From assembly GCA_022457155.1 (NCBI GenBank), contig JAJGOT010000090.1, positions 744,001-808,000 of the forward strand: a DNA stretch of 64,000 bases, written 5' to 3'. Under the pieces are notes generated by a model. That model searched no databases, was not told where the DNA came from, and was given only the letters and a program-made list of their open reading frames with translations. This DNA comes from Cladopsammia gracilis. Its lineage: Eukaryota; Cnidaria; Anthozoa; Scleractinia; Dendrophylliidae. Within the stretch, counting starts at the first letter, position 1; every line of letters starts with the position of its first letter. Positions 34,684-44,762 of the stretch are shown in pieces. Both the position numbers and the translations under genes were made by a program.

Positions 34684-35209
34684 GCAATGTGTTTGACTGC
34701 AGTGCAATACTTTACTTCTTTTAGGCTACTGTGACAAGTCAAGAAATCCAACTGGATTGGCAAGAAGGTGACCTATTCGGTATGTTTTATTGTGTGACTC
34801 TTGATTCTGTTTCGGGGAAACCCGACAAATAATGGACTGATAAAATAATAACTAAGGCCATGTTTAGGGGTGGAAAACAGAAATAATTGCCGTGGATACT
34901 CGTTCAACTGAATAGGTGTATTTTTATTGGAACAAGCACGAACAACCGATTGCTAACGGCGAATTAAATTACAGAAATCAATATACGTTATTTTTAGAGC
35001 AGAACATTGGAGTTATTGATTGTCATGCCTTTTATTTTCGAGAACAAAAGATAAGGCAGCTTGTTAATGATAGTCACTTACATGTAAGTTATGTATAAAA
35101 TTAGTATTTATCTCTGTCAGCTTATAAACATTCATAGGCAAAACAAGTAAATGTATTTCAAGAATCGAAAGCGAAATCTTAGAAGTAATTAAGTAAAATT
35201 CGTCGTTTA

Positions 35210-35628
35210 AGGCGCTGTTACACCAGGCAATGTTTCGTGCAACTTGTCTCGCAATTTTGTTGCGACACAAGTTGCATGAAAAATTGCCCAGTGTAACATA
35301 CCCCGCAACAAACATTTCTCGCGATTTTTTTGTTGCCGCAATCGTTGCGAGAAGTAGAAGTCGGTTCTACTTTTCGCAACGATTCTCGCCACGCCGCAAC
35401 GAATTTTTCAAGCGTTGCGTAGTGTAACACGTTTCCTGCAACTTGTGTCGCAACGTTTTGTGACTTTAGCCAATGAAATTGCTCCTTTCACCGTCGGGCG
35501 AGACAAATTGCAAGAAACATTGCCTAGTGTAACACCCTCCAGGCAACTTGTCTCGCAGCATCGCAACGCACGGTTTTTAGTTGTTGCGAGACAAGTTGCA
35601 CGAAATATTGCCTAGTGTAACAGCGCCT
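35210..35628. mobile_element. Harbinger-like MITE with TTA duplication
   Basis: aggcgctgttacac ... gtgtaacagcgcct with TTA on both sides (35207-35209, 35629-35631). Empty site cgtttatgggtacc at 31993. The interior holds several alternating copies of caacttgtctcgcaa and gttgcgagacaagttgca. Confidence 0.8.
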
Positions 35629-35794
35629 TTATGGGTACCTATATGAATTTCAAGAGAAGCTTATTTCAGTGCATTCCGTTTGGATGTCTTTAGTATTGGA
35701 TGTTGAACATGTTGAGCTTTCAGCCTGAAGGCGGTGACAAAAGAGCCGTAACCAAAACTGCTAAAATGCAAATACTAAGCGCGTGAGCGCGTGA

Positions 35795-35986
35795 ATGACC
35801 CCTCTCCCACCCTTGTCCAGTGCCTGTCAGTCACGTGAACAATGCGAGACAATAGTCGCGACGCATATCAGTTTTCCGGGAATAACGGGAAAAAACCCAG
35901 TTGAACTTCCTTTGCAAAGCGGTCACGAATTTACATCTTTATTCAGGTCAGTTGAGAGGCTGTTTTCGTTTTTCAATTGTATCTGA
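35795..35986 (+). CDS. Recurring array small ORF, type B copy
   Basis: 63 codons, almost identical to 32163. Stop TGA, then the splice-like segment at about 36027-36072. Confidence 0.2.
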   Translation: MTPLPPLSSACQSREQCETIVATHISFPGITGKNPVELPLQSGHEFTSLFRSVERLFSFFNCI

Positions 35987-36350
35987 GCAATGTGTTTGAC
36001 TGCAGTGCAATACTTTACTTCCTCTAGGCTACTGTGACAAGTCAGGAAATCCAACTGGATTGGCAAGAAGGTAACGACAAATAATGAACTGATAAAATAA
36101 AAACATAAGGGCATGTTTACGGGTGGAAAACGGAAATAATTACCTTAGTTGCTCGGTCTAAGCGAAGAGGTGTATTTCTTTTGGAATAAACACGAACAAC
36201 CAACCGGCTAATAGCAAAATTACAGAAATGAATAATTGTTGAATGCCATGCCTTTATTTCAACATAATAAATTGAGAAAAATTGGATTTATAAGTCACAG
36301 TCTTTGCTGTTAAGGCAGCTTGTTAATGAAAGTCACCTACATGTAAGTTA

Positions 36351-36465
36351 ATAGATAATTACTGAGGCTCGCAGCATTATTAGGTATATTGCAGGCAGCT
36401 GAGGGCGCAGCCCGAAGCTGCCTGCAATATACCTAATAATGCTGCGAGCCTCAGTAATTATCTAT
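36351..36465. repeat. Perfect 50-bp inverted repeat
   Basis: 36351-36400 and 36416-36465 are exact reverse complements, separated by 15 bases (gagggcgcagcccga). The arms include ctgaggctcgcagcattatt. Confidence 0.9.
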
Positions 36466-36489
36466 TATAATTACTGTTTCTCATCAAAA

Positions 36490-36860
36490 CCCATTGTTTT
36501 CTTTCTGCATTGTATCTTCGATTTTAGCCACCCCTTTGGCTGTTGTTTTCATTTTGAATACAGTTATAACAATGAAATTAGCACTTATTGTTGCTACGTA
36601 TACAGTGTGGTGGCCATTACGTAACCCCCAAATCCTCAGTTGTTGTGAAGATTATTTAGCTAATGACAATTTATCCTCACAAAATCGTATTGTTCTCCCT
36701 ATACATTATATCCTCGATTTTAGCCGCCCCTTTGGCTGTTACATTGATTTTGAATACAGCTATAACAATGAAATTAGCACTTCTTGTGACTACGTACACT
36801 ATACAGTGCGGTGGCGATTACATAACCCTCAATTCCTCAGTTGTTGTGAGGATTATGTAA
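36490..36860. repeat. Two-copy direct repeat
   Basis: Copies at about 36492-36665 and 36694-36855 share attttagccgcccctttggc and acaatgaaattagcacttct. Confidence 0.7.
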
Positions 36861-36973
36861 CTACGATCATGTGTGAACATTAGTATTGAATTTATTTGTT
36901 GTTGACGAGAATGTTCACAAAAATTTGCATACTTTATAACCCAGAGTACTCAGTCATTTTATTCAGTACCTAG

Positions 36974-37655
36974 CTCACTTGTTGGAAGCATGGAGGATTC
37001 ATCGGAAGACGAATCAGCGATTTTTATCACGCAGAGTTCGCATCGAGGAGTGAATTTTTGCAGTACACCGAGGATATAAGTAAGACTAATAATGGGGGAT
37101 TGGGCCATTTGCGTCTCAAAAGGAAAGTTGTTCGGGCATATAAGAATTTGACTAATGTAGATCGTTGCCCGGTTGAACTGTATAAGAAATATATGTCTCA
37201 TGTCCCAATGGAAGTCAGCGATAACGTGTTTTATTTGCGAGCTTTGCATAAGCCAAAAGGGGACATCTGGTATTACAAAAAAGGAACGGGGAGAGAAACT
37301 TTGGGGAATGTGGTAAAGAAAATTATGAAAAAAGGGGGGTTCGATGGACACTATACTAATCATTCCCTTCGGCGTAGTTGTGCTAAGCGATTGTATGATG
37401 GCGGTGAACGTGTACCAAGGTGGGAAAAGGGCGTATAAATGTACGCCATCGACACTTAAGAGGAAAGCAAGTGAAATCTTGCAGGGAACGACTTCAAAAC
37501 ATGTTGGAATTAATGTCGAGGTAAATGAAGAAAAATGTATTAAGGAAGATGATGAACATAAGTGCAGTGAGCAAAAAGAAGAAAAGGGGTTAAAGGAAAA
37601 ATCCATTGAGCCAGAAACAAGTGAAGTTTGTAATCAGTCCTTGTATGAGGTGTAA
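36974..37655 (+). pseudogene. Crypton-type tyrosine recombinase (DUF3504-like), broken
   Basis: Frame one (36974-37438) reads HAEFASRSEFLQYTEDISKT, then LYKKYMSHVP, VFYLRALHKPKGDIWYY and GHYTNHSLRRSCAKRLYDGG. This is the catalytic part of the recombinases found in Crypton transposons and their domesticated relatives (ZMYM2/QRICH1-type). The HxxR motif is at 37361-37372. The family normally continues with a GHRS motif before the active Tyr. Here that segment is missing and the frame shifts: the continuation (AVNVYQGGKRAYKC, then KASEILQGTTS) is in the next frame from 37398 with the candidate Tyr at 37413-37415, ending TAA after LYEV. An ATG at 36990 is in another frame. So catalytic residues are split by a deletion plus frameshift, and the N-terminal part is absent. 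It sits between array pieces. Confidence 0.7.
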
Positions 37656-37894
37656 ACAAGTTACGATTTATAATAAATTGAATATCTTTGTGTTCACATA
37701 TCTCCTGGAATAGTTTTCTTGTGTACTGTTTATTTTAGAAAGTTTTATCTTCAGTTGTACATTACATAGTGGGATTCCAATTTAAACAAATGTTAGCGGC
37801 AAAAATAATAAGGGTAAGACCCAAACGGTCTTTTAATAACGAAATCATCAGGGCGGGATACTTAAACCTGGTAAAAACGGGCTAACTGCAATAT

Positions 37895-37980
37895 TTTTAA
37901 TATTGCAGTGTGCACGCTGCAATATTTTTAATATTGCAGTGTGCACACTGCAATATAAAAAATATTGCAGTTAGTCTGTT
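37895..37980. repeat. Short palindromic tandem repeat
   Basis: Three copies of ctgcaatatttttaatattg-type palindromes separated by cagtgtgcac. Confidence 0.7.
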
Positions 37981-38910
37981 TTAGCACGTTTAGTATTACC
38001 CCTGATAATTTCCCCTGCTAACAAAAAGGACCGCCCCCGTTTTCCTCAGACACTTGGAATCAAAACTCCTAATCACGCTGCAATCGTTGATATAATGCAG
38101 AGAGAGAACAATAGGATTTGATGAGGATCAGTAATTATTTATATATAATATTGGTATTTATCTCTGTCAGCTAATAAACATTCATGGCAAAAACAAGTAA
38201 AACGCATTTCAAGAATCGAAAGCGAAATCTTTAATATTCTCTATGACTGCTGCCTAAATTAATAATTAAGTAAAAGACGCCCCCTGCCTTATTTCACTGT
38301 ACCCAGTTTGGATGTGTTAGTATTGGATATAACAGGGCAGTTTTGATCCTTCAGGTAGTAAGTCTGGACAAATGCTCCGTAACTAAAACTGCTAAAATGC
38401 AAATACTCTGAAACAAAACAAAGGGGACAAACTTCAAAAAAATGTGGCTACTAAATATCTGTTCAACAATGAAACTGAAAGTGGGAAACGTCACATCCGA
38501 ATACATTGTAGCTTTTGTTCTCAAAGAGACTAAGTCCTATTGGAACAAACACGAACAATCGATCAGCTAATAGCGAAACTACACAAGTCAATAAATGATA
38601 TTTTTAGAGAAGAACAATAGAGTTTTAATATTGAATTATTAATTATTTCGCATATGTTAAAAATATTATAAAGGGAAAAATAAATGTAAGGCAGCTTGTC
38701 AATTACAGTCACTTACATGTAAGTTATGTGTAATATTAGTTTTTATCTGTGTCAGCTAATAAACATTCACGGGCAAAATAAGTAAACGCATTTCAAGGAC
38801 CGAAAGGACCAAAAGCGGAATTTTTATATTCGCTATGATTGCGCTCTTATAAGTTATTGAGTGAAAGACGGTCTTTATGGGTACCTATATAAATTTCAAG
38901 AGAAGCTTAA

Positions 38911-41260
38911 GGAGGCTCGTACCCATTTCTCAAGTCCACACCCTTTCAATTTTAATGGGCCATATCTTTTGTTGTAGTGCATAAAAAGACAAGCCACTTT
39001 GCATGCAAACACACAATACATTGAATTTTATGGGAGTATAGGATTCGTTTACATCGGTGCTTCCATGGCAACGGAATGGTGATCCTCTGAAATTCACCAG
39101 TTGCGGAGTTTCTCTAGATCAAGAGAAATTTTTATAAAACCCGCTAGTGGACTAATTGATAGACCATGGGCTTCAACTGGACAAAGTTTGAAAGAAATGT
39201 ATGAGAGCGTTTTCGACATTTTTAGGGATGAAGTTTTGGGGATTATAAATACAGTGAAAAACATACTATCGACATAATTGGCTAATATCTAAAGAAAATG
39301 ATGCGCGATGGGGATGCAGTTTCATCTCATAGTAGTTTGATTCCATTTGAAATGGTGTGTGAAAAAGTGAGGGGGTTGCTTTGGCCGATTGCGAGAAAGA
39401 AGGATTTGATTAGCGTGCGTTCAGCTGCTCTTGTTGCCATTTTTGTATGTAATTTGGTCTACGCCTACAAATGTGATGATAATTTGGGAACCGCGAGATA
39501 AATTTTTTTAAAAATCTGACAATCTCGAGATTGGTCATCAATTTATATGGCCTGCAAGTTTCAAGTACATTGAAGACATGCAAGGCAATAAAATAGGGCC
39601 TCCAGTGAACCAATTTTTTCCCGCAGATTTTGTGTTTACAAGTGAGCGTCCTCATTATTCACGAGTATTGTTTTCGAGTTTCATATGCACGTGCAAAACT
39701 TTAGCAAAAAATTTATTTGCATCGGAACAGAACGCTCGATTGCTTTCCGAAGAATTTTCCGAAATATGCTTATAGCTGGCTTGAGAATAGACCATTTTAC
39801 AGTTGTGTGCTTGGTGACCTGGCTTTTGAATGGAAGCGAGGCTGGAGGTGACCTTGTTATGATACAGAACTTAGTGCTTTTCACATGTAAATTTAGCTAG
39901 TTAGCATGAGAAAAACATTATTAACATATGAAAAGCACTAAGGTCTGTATCAAAACAGGGTCACCTCCAGCCTCGCTTCCATTCAAAGGCTAGGTCACCA
40001 AGCACACAACTGTAAAATGGTTTATTGTAATAACATTACGCACACGATGTTGCGCTATTACGCTGTAATGCATGCGCAGCCATACCGAGGGTCTCTTTAA
40101 AATTGCAGGACAAGAAGAACATATCCCAATTTGGAAATTTATAAACGTAATGCAGAAACAGTGCTTCTTTAATATGTCACACGCAAGAACAGCGTGACAA
40201 CTTTATATTTTAGCTGAGAATTCTGCCTTGCGCTATTTTATATCTAAATAAGGAACAGATGCTACGCCGATTGCAACAAATAACCAGAGTGAGACAATCA
40301 TAAATGTGTTATTTCTGCATCCGGCACTTGATGAAACGTGACGTTTCCGACGTTGTCTTCATCAGTACTGTTGTCATTGCTATTCGTAACGCAAGCCAGT
40401 TATTAGCATGTTTCGGAAAATTCTTCGGAAAGCAATCGAGCGTTCTGTTCGATGCAAATAAATTTTTTTGTAAAGTTTTGCACGTGCATATGAAACTTGA
40501 AAACAATACCCGTGAATAATGAGGACGCTCACTTGTAAACACAAAATCTGCGGGAAAAAATTGGTGCATTGGAGGCCCTATTTTATTGCCTTGTATGTCT
40601 TCAATGTCCTTGAAACTTGCAGGCCATATAAATTGATGACCAATCTCGAGATTGTCAGATTTTTAAAAAATTTATCTCGCGGTTTCCAAATTATCACATT
40701 TGTAGGCGTAGACCAAATTACATACAAAAATGGCAACAAGAGCAGCTGAACGCACGCTAATCAAATCCTTCTTTCTTGCAATCGGCCAAAGCAACCCCCT
40801 CACTTTTTCACACACCATTTCAAATGGAATCAAACTACTATGAGATGAAACTGCATCCCCATCGCGCATCATTTTCTTTAGATATTAGCCAATTATGTCG
40901 ATAGTATGTTTTTCACTGTATTTATAATCCCCAAAACTTCATCCCTTAAAATTTCGAAAACGCTCTCATACATTTCTTTCAAACTTTGTCCAGTTGAAGC
41001 CCATGGTCTAATCAATTAGTCCATTAGCTGGTTTTACAAAAATTTCTCTTGATCTAGAGAAACTTCGCAACTTGTGAATTTCAGAGGATCACCATTCCGT
41101 TGCCATGGAAGCACCGATGTAAACAAATCCTATACTCCCATAAAATTCAATGTATTGTGTGTTTGCATTCAAAGTGGCTTGTCTTTTTACGCACTACAAC
41201 AAAAGATATGGCCCATTAAAATTGAAAGGGTGTGGACTTGAGAAATGGGTACGAGCCTCC
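38911..41260. mobile_element. 2.35 kb foldback element, TTAA target
   Basis: Arms of about 870 bp (38911-39783 and 40390-41260) are inverted copies. Ends ggaggctcgtacccatttct and its complement, each flanked by TTAA (38907-38910, 41261-41264). The spacer holds a TTTACAGTTGT MITE. ORFs starting MMRDGDAVSSHSSL appear mirrored in both arms, so they are arm sequence and not two genes. No transposase seen. Confidence 0.8.
39789..40020. mobile_element. MITE family TTTACAGTTGT, copy 3
   Basis: gaccattttacagttgtgtg ... cacacaactgtaaaatgg, nested in the spacer of the foldback element. Confidence 0.75.
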
Positions 41261-41411
41261 TTAATTCACTGCACCCTGTTTGAATGCGCTTAGCATTGGA
41301 TATATAGGGCAGTTTTGAGCTTTCAGCTTGTAAGTCTGGGCAAATGAGCCGTAACCAAAACCGCTAAAGTGCAAATACTAAGCCGACATGTCATCAGAAA
41401 CTGAAATAATA

Positions 41412-41651
41412 GAACGTTTGCCCGTAAGCTGGTTTTAGTATGATAATGAGTTCAGTAACATGCTAATACCCCCCACATGTAGGTTTAATGAGCGAAAACA
41501 ATGCCTCTGCACGCGCATTTTACATTTTGGTACATTTCTTTGCCGTTCCATGCAAAACAACAAGAATAAGAACCGCATAAGAATGTTAAAAGCTCATTAG
41601 CATGTTACTGAACTCATTATCACATTAAAACCGGCTTACGGGCAAACGTTC
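41412..41651. mobile_element. TA-flanked MITE
   Basis: gaacgtttgcccgtaagct ... cttacgggcaaacgttc, TA at 41410-41411 and 41652-41653. Arms extend to gagttcagtaacatgctaat. Confidence 0.75.
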
Positions 41652-42195
41652 TAATATCAGCAATGAAACTGAAAGTGTTTTTTAGCGAAAATGTGCGCAA
41701 GTGCGATGAGCGAGTTACTGTGCGGTGTGGAGCGGAATTTTTACAGCAGAACAATGAAGTAATTCATTGTCATACTTATATTTGGAATATGTTAGAGAAC
41801 ACAAAAGTGAAAACTTCGATTTATAAATCACACAACAGATCTTACTTATTTCACAGCATGGCAGTGATTTTTGGTGTATTTTTAACTTCATTTTCATCTG
41901 TTTTACGAGCCCTAAATTTCGCTTTTATTGAGGCTGGTGGATCCTCTTCGCGCAAAAGAGGAAACTGACTGAAAATGAAATAAAGGTGAATGGATATAAA
42001 CAACATAAAACCCTAAAACAAAGCAGTGGTCAAATTTCACTTCATGTGCACTTTAACAGCAATTCTTTACAAAACTTTGCACGAAATTAACTAAAACAAC
42101 GCTTATTTATCACAATATGTTTTGCTTGCCAGCCGAAAAACCCTTACGAAGTTGTATAAGCCCAGGGGTTATAACCGGGATTTTACGGTATTTCC

Positions 42196-42446
42196 AAAAC
42201 AATATCTAATGTGTTGACATGAAACTTGGCATGACAATTACTATTCGCCACTTCAGGAGCGAGAAGGAAACTGAGCCGAGTGAACTTTCGCAACGACTTC
42301 TGGGATCGTTACAGGGGACGCTTCTTTTGTCTCTGTCCCCAGTAACAGTCCCAGAAGTCGTTGCGAAAGTTCACTCGGCCAGTTTCCTTCTCGTTTCTAA
42401 AGTGGCGAATTGCCAAACCGTGAGCACCCATCAAATATTGTTTAAA
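42196..42446. mobile_element. Palindromic MITE
   Basis: Inner arms 42243-42306 and 42345-42410 (ccgagtgaactttcgcaacg core); outer arms aacaatatctaatgtg / caaatattgttt. Confidence 0.7.
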
Positions 42447-43090
42447 GGGAGAGTTTCACGGTTCGGCGCATGTGCACAGATTAAAATGCTTTATTCGCTT
42501 TCTTACCAATTTTTTTGGTTAAAAAAACACTCACATTTACTTCAATAATCACATACTATAATAGTCCATTTTACAGTTGTGTGCTTGGTGACCGTGCCTT
42601 GAGTGGAAGCGAGGCTGGAGGTGACTTTGCTTTGATACAAACCTTTCTGCCTTTCATATGTTAATAATGCTTTTCTCATGCTAACTAGCTAAATTTGCAT
42701 CTGAAAAGCTCCAAGGTCTGTATCATAACAAGGTCAACTTCAGCCTCGCTTCCATTCAAAGGCCAGGACACTAAGAAGACAACTGTAAAATGGTCTATTA
42801 ATCCAAACAAAGCGAAGGATGACCTAAATTCACAGAAAATTTCAACGGATGACACCGACAAAGTCAACACTGAATAAAACCTTTGATACGAAGGATTTAT
42901 TCTACGCTCTGGCGGCTTTCATGGTGCACATGGGTATGTATAAGTATCCATTCAATCAGCTGACAGACCGCGCATTTTCACGGGCAAATTTCGCGCCAGA
43001 GATATCCGCTCGCTTCCGATTGGTCTAAACAATGAAATGAAATGGGTTACATCATAGCTTGCACATGCGCCGAACCGTGAAACCCTCCCT
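42446..43090. mobile_element. TTAA-bounded TIR element with nested MITE
   Basis: TTAA|agggagagtttcacggttcg at the left; cgaaccgtgaaaccctccct|TTAA at the right. A TTTACAGTTGT MITE occupies 42563-42797. Confidence 0.7.
42563..42797. mobile_element. MITE family TTTACAGTTGT, copy 4
   Basis: tagtccattttacagttgtg ... caactgtaaaatggtcta. Confidence 0.75.
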
Positions 43091-43989
43091 TTAACAAGTT
43101 AGCCAATCAGGAAGCGCGAATTCAGTTGACAGGCACACCTCCTTACACAGTTGAGCAGCACGATCAAATAACGTTAATGTTGTTGTTTTGTGTTGATCAC
43201 AGAAGTGTAAAGTCATTTACAAAATACGAAGATTGTATTTACTTTATTGCTTCACACGCAGTTACGAAAATAATTATTGAATTAGATGGTGATGTCGTTG
43301 AAACTTGAATTTACTGTGTAGAAAAATTGTTTATATTTTAGAATTTTGATGACGTCGCGTGAAAACGAAGAATTATTAGTAGTTAAACCTCACGATCGGT
43401 CACATGGTGTTCCAGGAATGAGGGGATTTAAACCCTTAGAAACAATGGCATGTTTTCCGCTTAACCTCCAGCGCTCAGACGCTTTACTGAGGTTTGCAGT
43501 TCTATGAATATTTATATAATTTGTATTTGAACGATGTGTGTGACTGCTGTATAATACTGACGTTTTCTTGTAGGCTGCTGTGTAAATCAATAAGGACAGT
43601 AAGCAATCAACCGGGTTTTTTTTAGGTACGTATGCAATGTGTTCCCATATGTTCTATATTTTGTTACTATTGTAGCAAGACTTGTAGCAGTTCTGTTGCA
43701 AGGAAACAATGTTTTCCATTTTTCGATATAGTTACTGGTAACACGAGTGGTAAAAAAGCTGAAATAACTCGAAATAGCTGTGGAAAGATTCATCCTTCAA
43801 CTCGTGTTTCCACAGCTATTTCTCGTTCTCCCAATTGCACTTGTGTTACAATAACTATGGAAACACGGACACCAAAAGGTCCAAAGAAACTGTCTGTATT
43901 CACGGGGTGTCCATGTTAAGCGGGTTCTCATAAATGACGTATTAAAAGTATTTGTTTTTGTTTTTACGGAAAAAAATGCAGTACAGTAC

Positions 43990-44440
43990 TGCATCTATAA
44001 GGGGCTATTCACATGATACTGGAATGACTTTAATTCCGGAACGCGTTCATTCCATCTCCATATATTTCTCTGTATCTGTTTACATGATACCGAGACGAAA
44101 TTTCGTTCCCGTACAAGTCATTCCGGAATGAGTTCATTCCGGTTTTCAATCCGAATGAAATTCTCGTTTTGGTATGACATTTTATTCTGGTATCACGTAA
44201 ACTATTAAAAACGAACTTCGTTCCGAGATGAAAACTGCAAACCGTGTAGTCTGGAGCGAGTAGCGCATGCGTATCGTCACGCGAAACTTGCGCCATCTTT
44301 GTTTTCTGATCTGGCACGAAAACCACGCGAGCGAGAACGCCTTAGGCTGAGCCGGTCGATTTTGTCATGTGAATTGCAGTAAGAACTTCATTCTGGAACG
44401 AAACTCATTCCGGAATGAAACTCGTTCCGGTATCATGTAT
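43990..44440. mobile_element. TIR element with ATTCCGGAA subrepeats
   Basis: ctattcacatgatactggaa at the left, ttccggtatcatgtatgtgt at the right. Many internal attccggaatga motifs. Confidence 0.5.
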
Positions 44441-44762
44441 GTGTAGCATCACTAGTATGTGTATCATGTATGTGTATTAACGAGGTTGACTTTGTACGAG
44501 ATTGTCTGGACCAGAAAAACTGTCCGTTATCCGTATTAACGTGTGTCCTTATTAAGTGGGTAAAATTTAAGATAAAATGTAAGGGCTTTTGACCGAGAAA
44601 ACTGTCTAAAAAGAACTGCCCTGCCGTCAATAACGAGATGTCCTTATTAACTCTGTGTCCGTAAGGTGGGGTTCGACTGTATTTTATAAAATAAGGGCTC
44701 AAAACGTTAATATCTTTGTATGATTCCATAATCAGAACGCGCTTAGTATCTCGCATACTTTA

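Larger units (their letters stand above)
21380..36350. repeat. Tandem array of about ten 1-1.3 kb units (types A and B)
   Basis: The core (gtgaatgacccctctcccac to gcaagaaggtaacc) recurs at about 21915-22192, 23455-23726, 24975-25253, 28850-29132, 29742-30500, 31098-31382, 32158-32441, 33181-33465, 34490-34773 and 35790-36073. Type A copies (21.4, 24.4, 28.4, 32.6 kb) carry an extra head containing tcagtctagcttccgtgtcg. Type B copies lack it and have caatagtcgcgacgcatatc. A common downstream part (gataaggcagcttgttaatg; accaaaactgctaaaatgca) links units. Diverged pieces continue at 38120-38420, 38690-38905 and 41265-41385. Function unknown; copies are interrupted by at least eight separate mobile elements. 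Confidence 0.85.

Noticed and set aside
36959..37606. 215-residue minus ORF
   Set aside because: Antisense of the Crypton-type recombinase, which has recognisable motifs on the plus strand.
39298..40872. Mirrored ORFs MMRDGDAVSSHSSL
   Set aside because: They are the two arms of a foldback element; no known domain.
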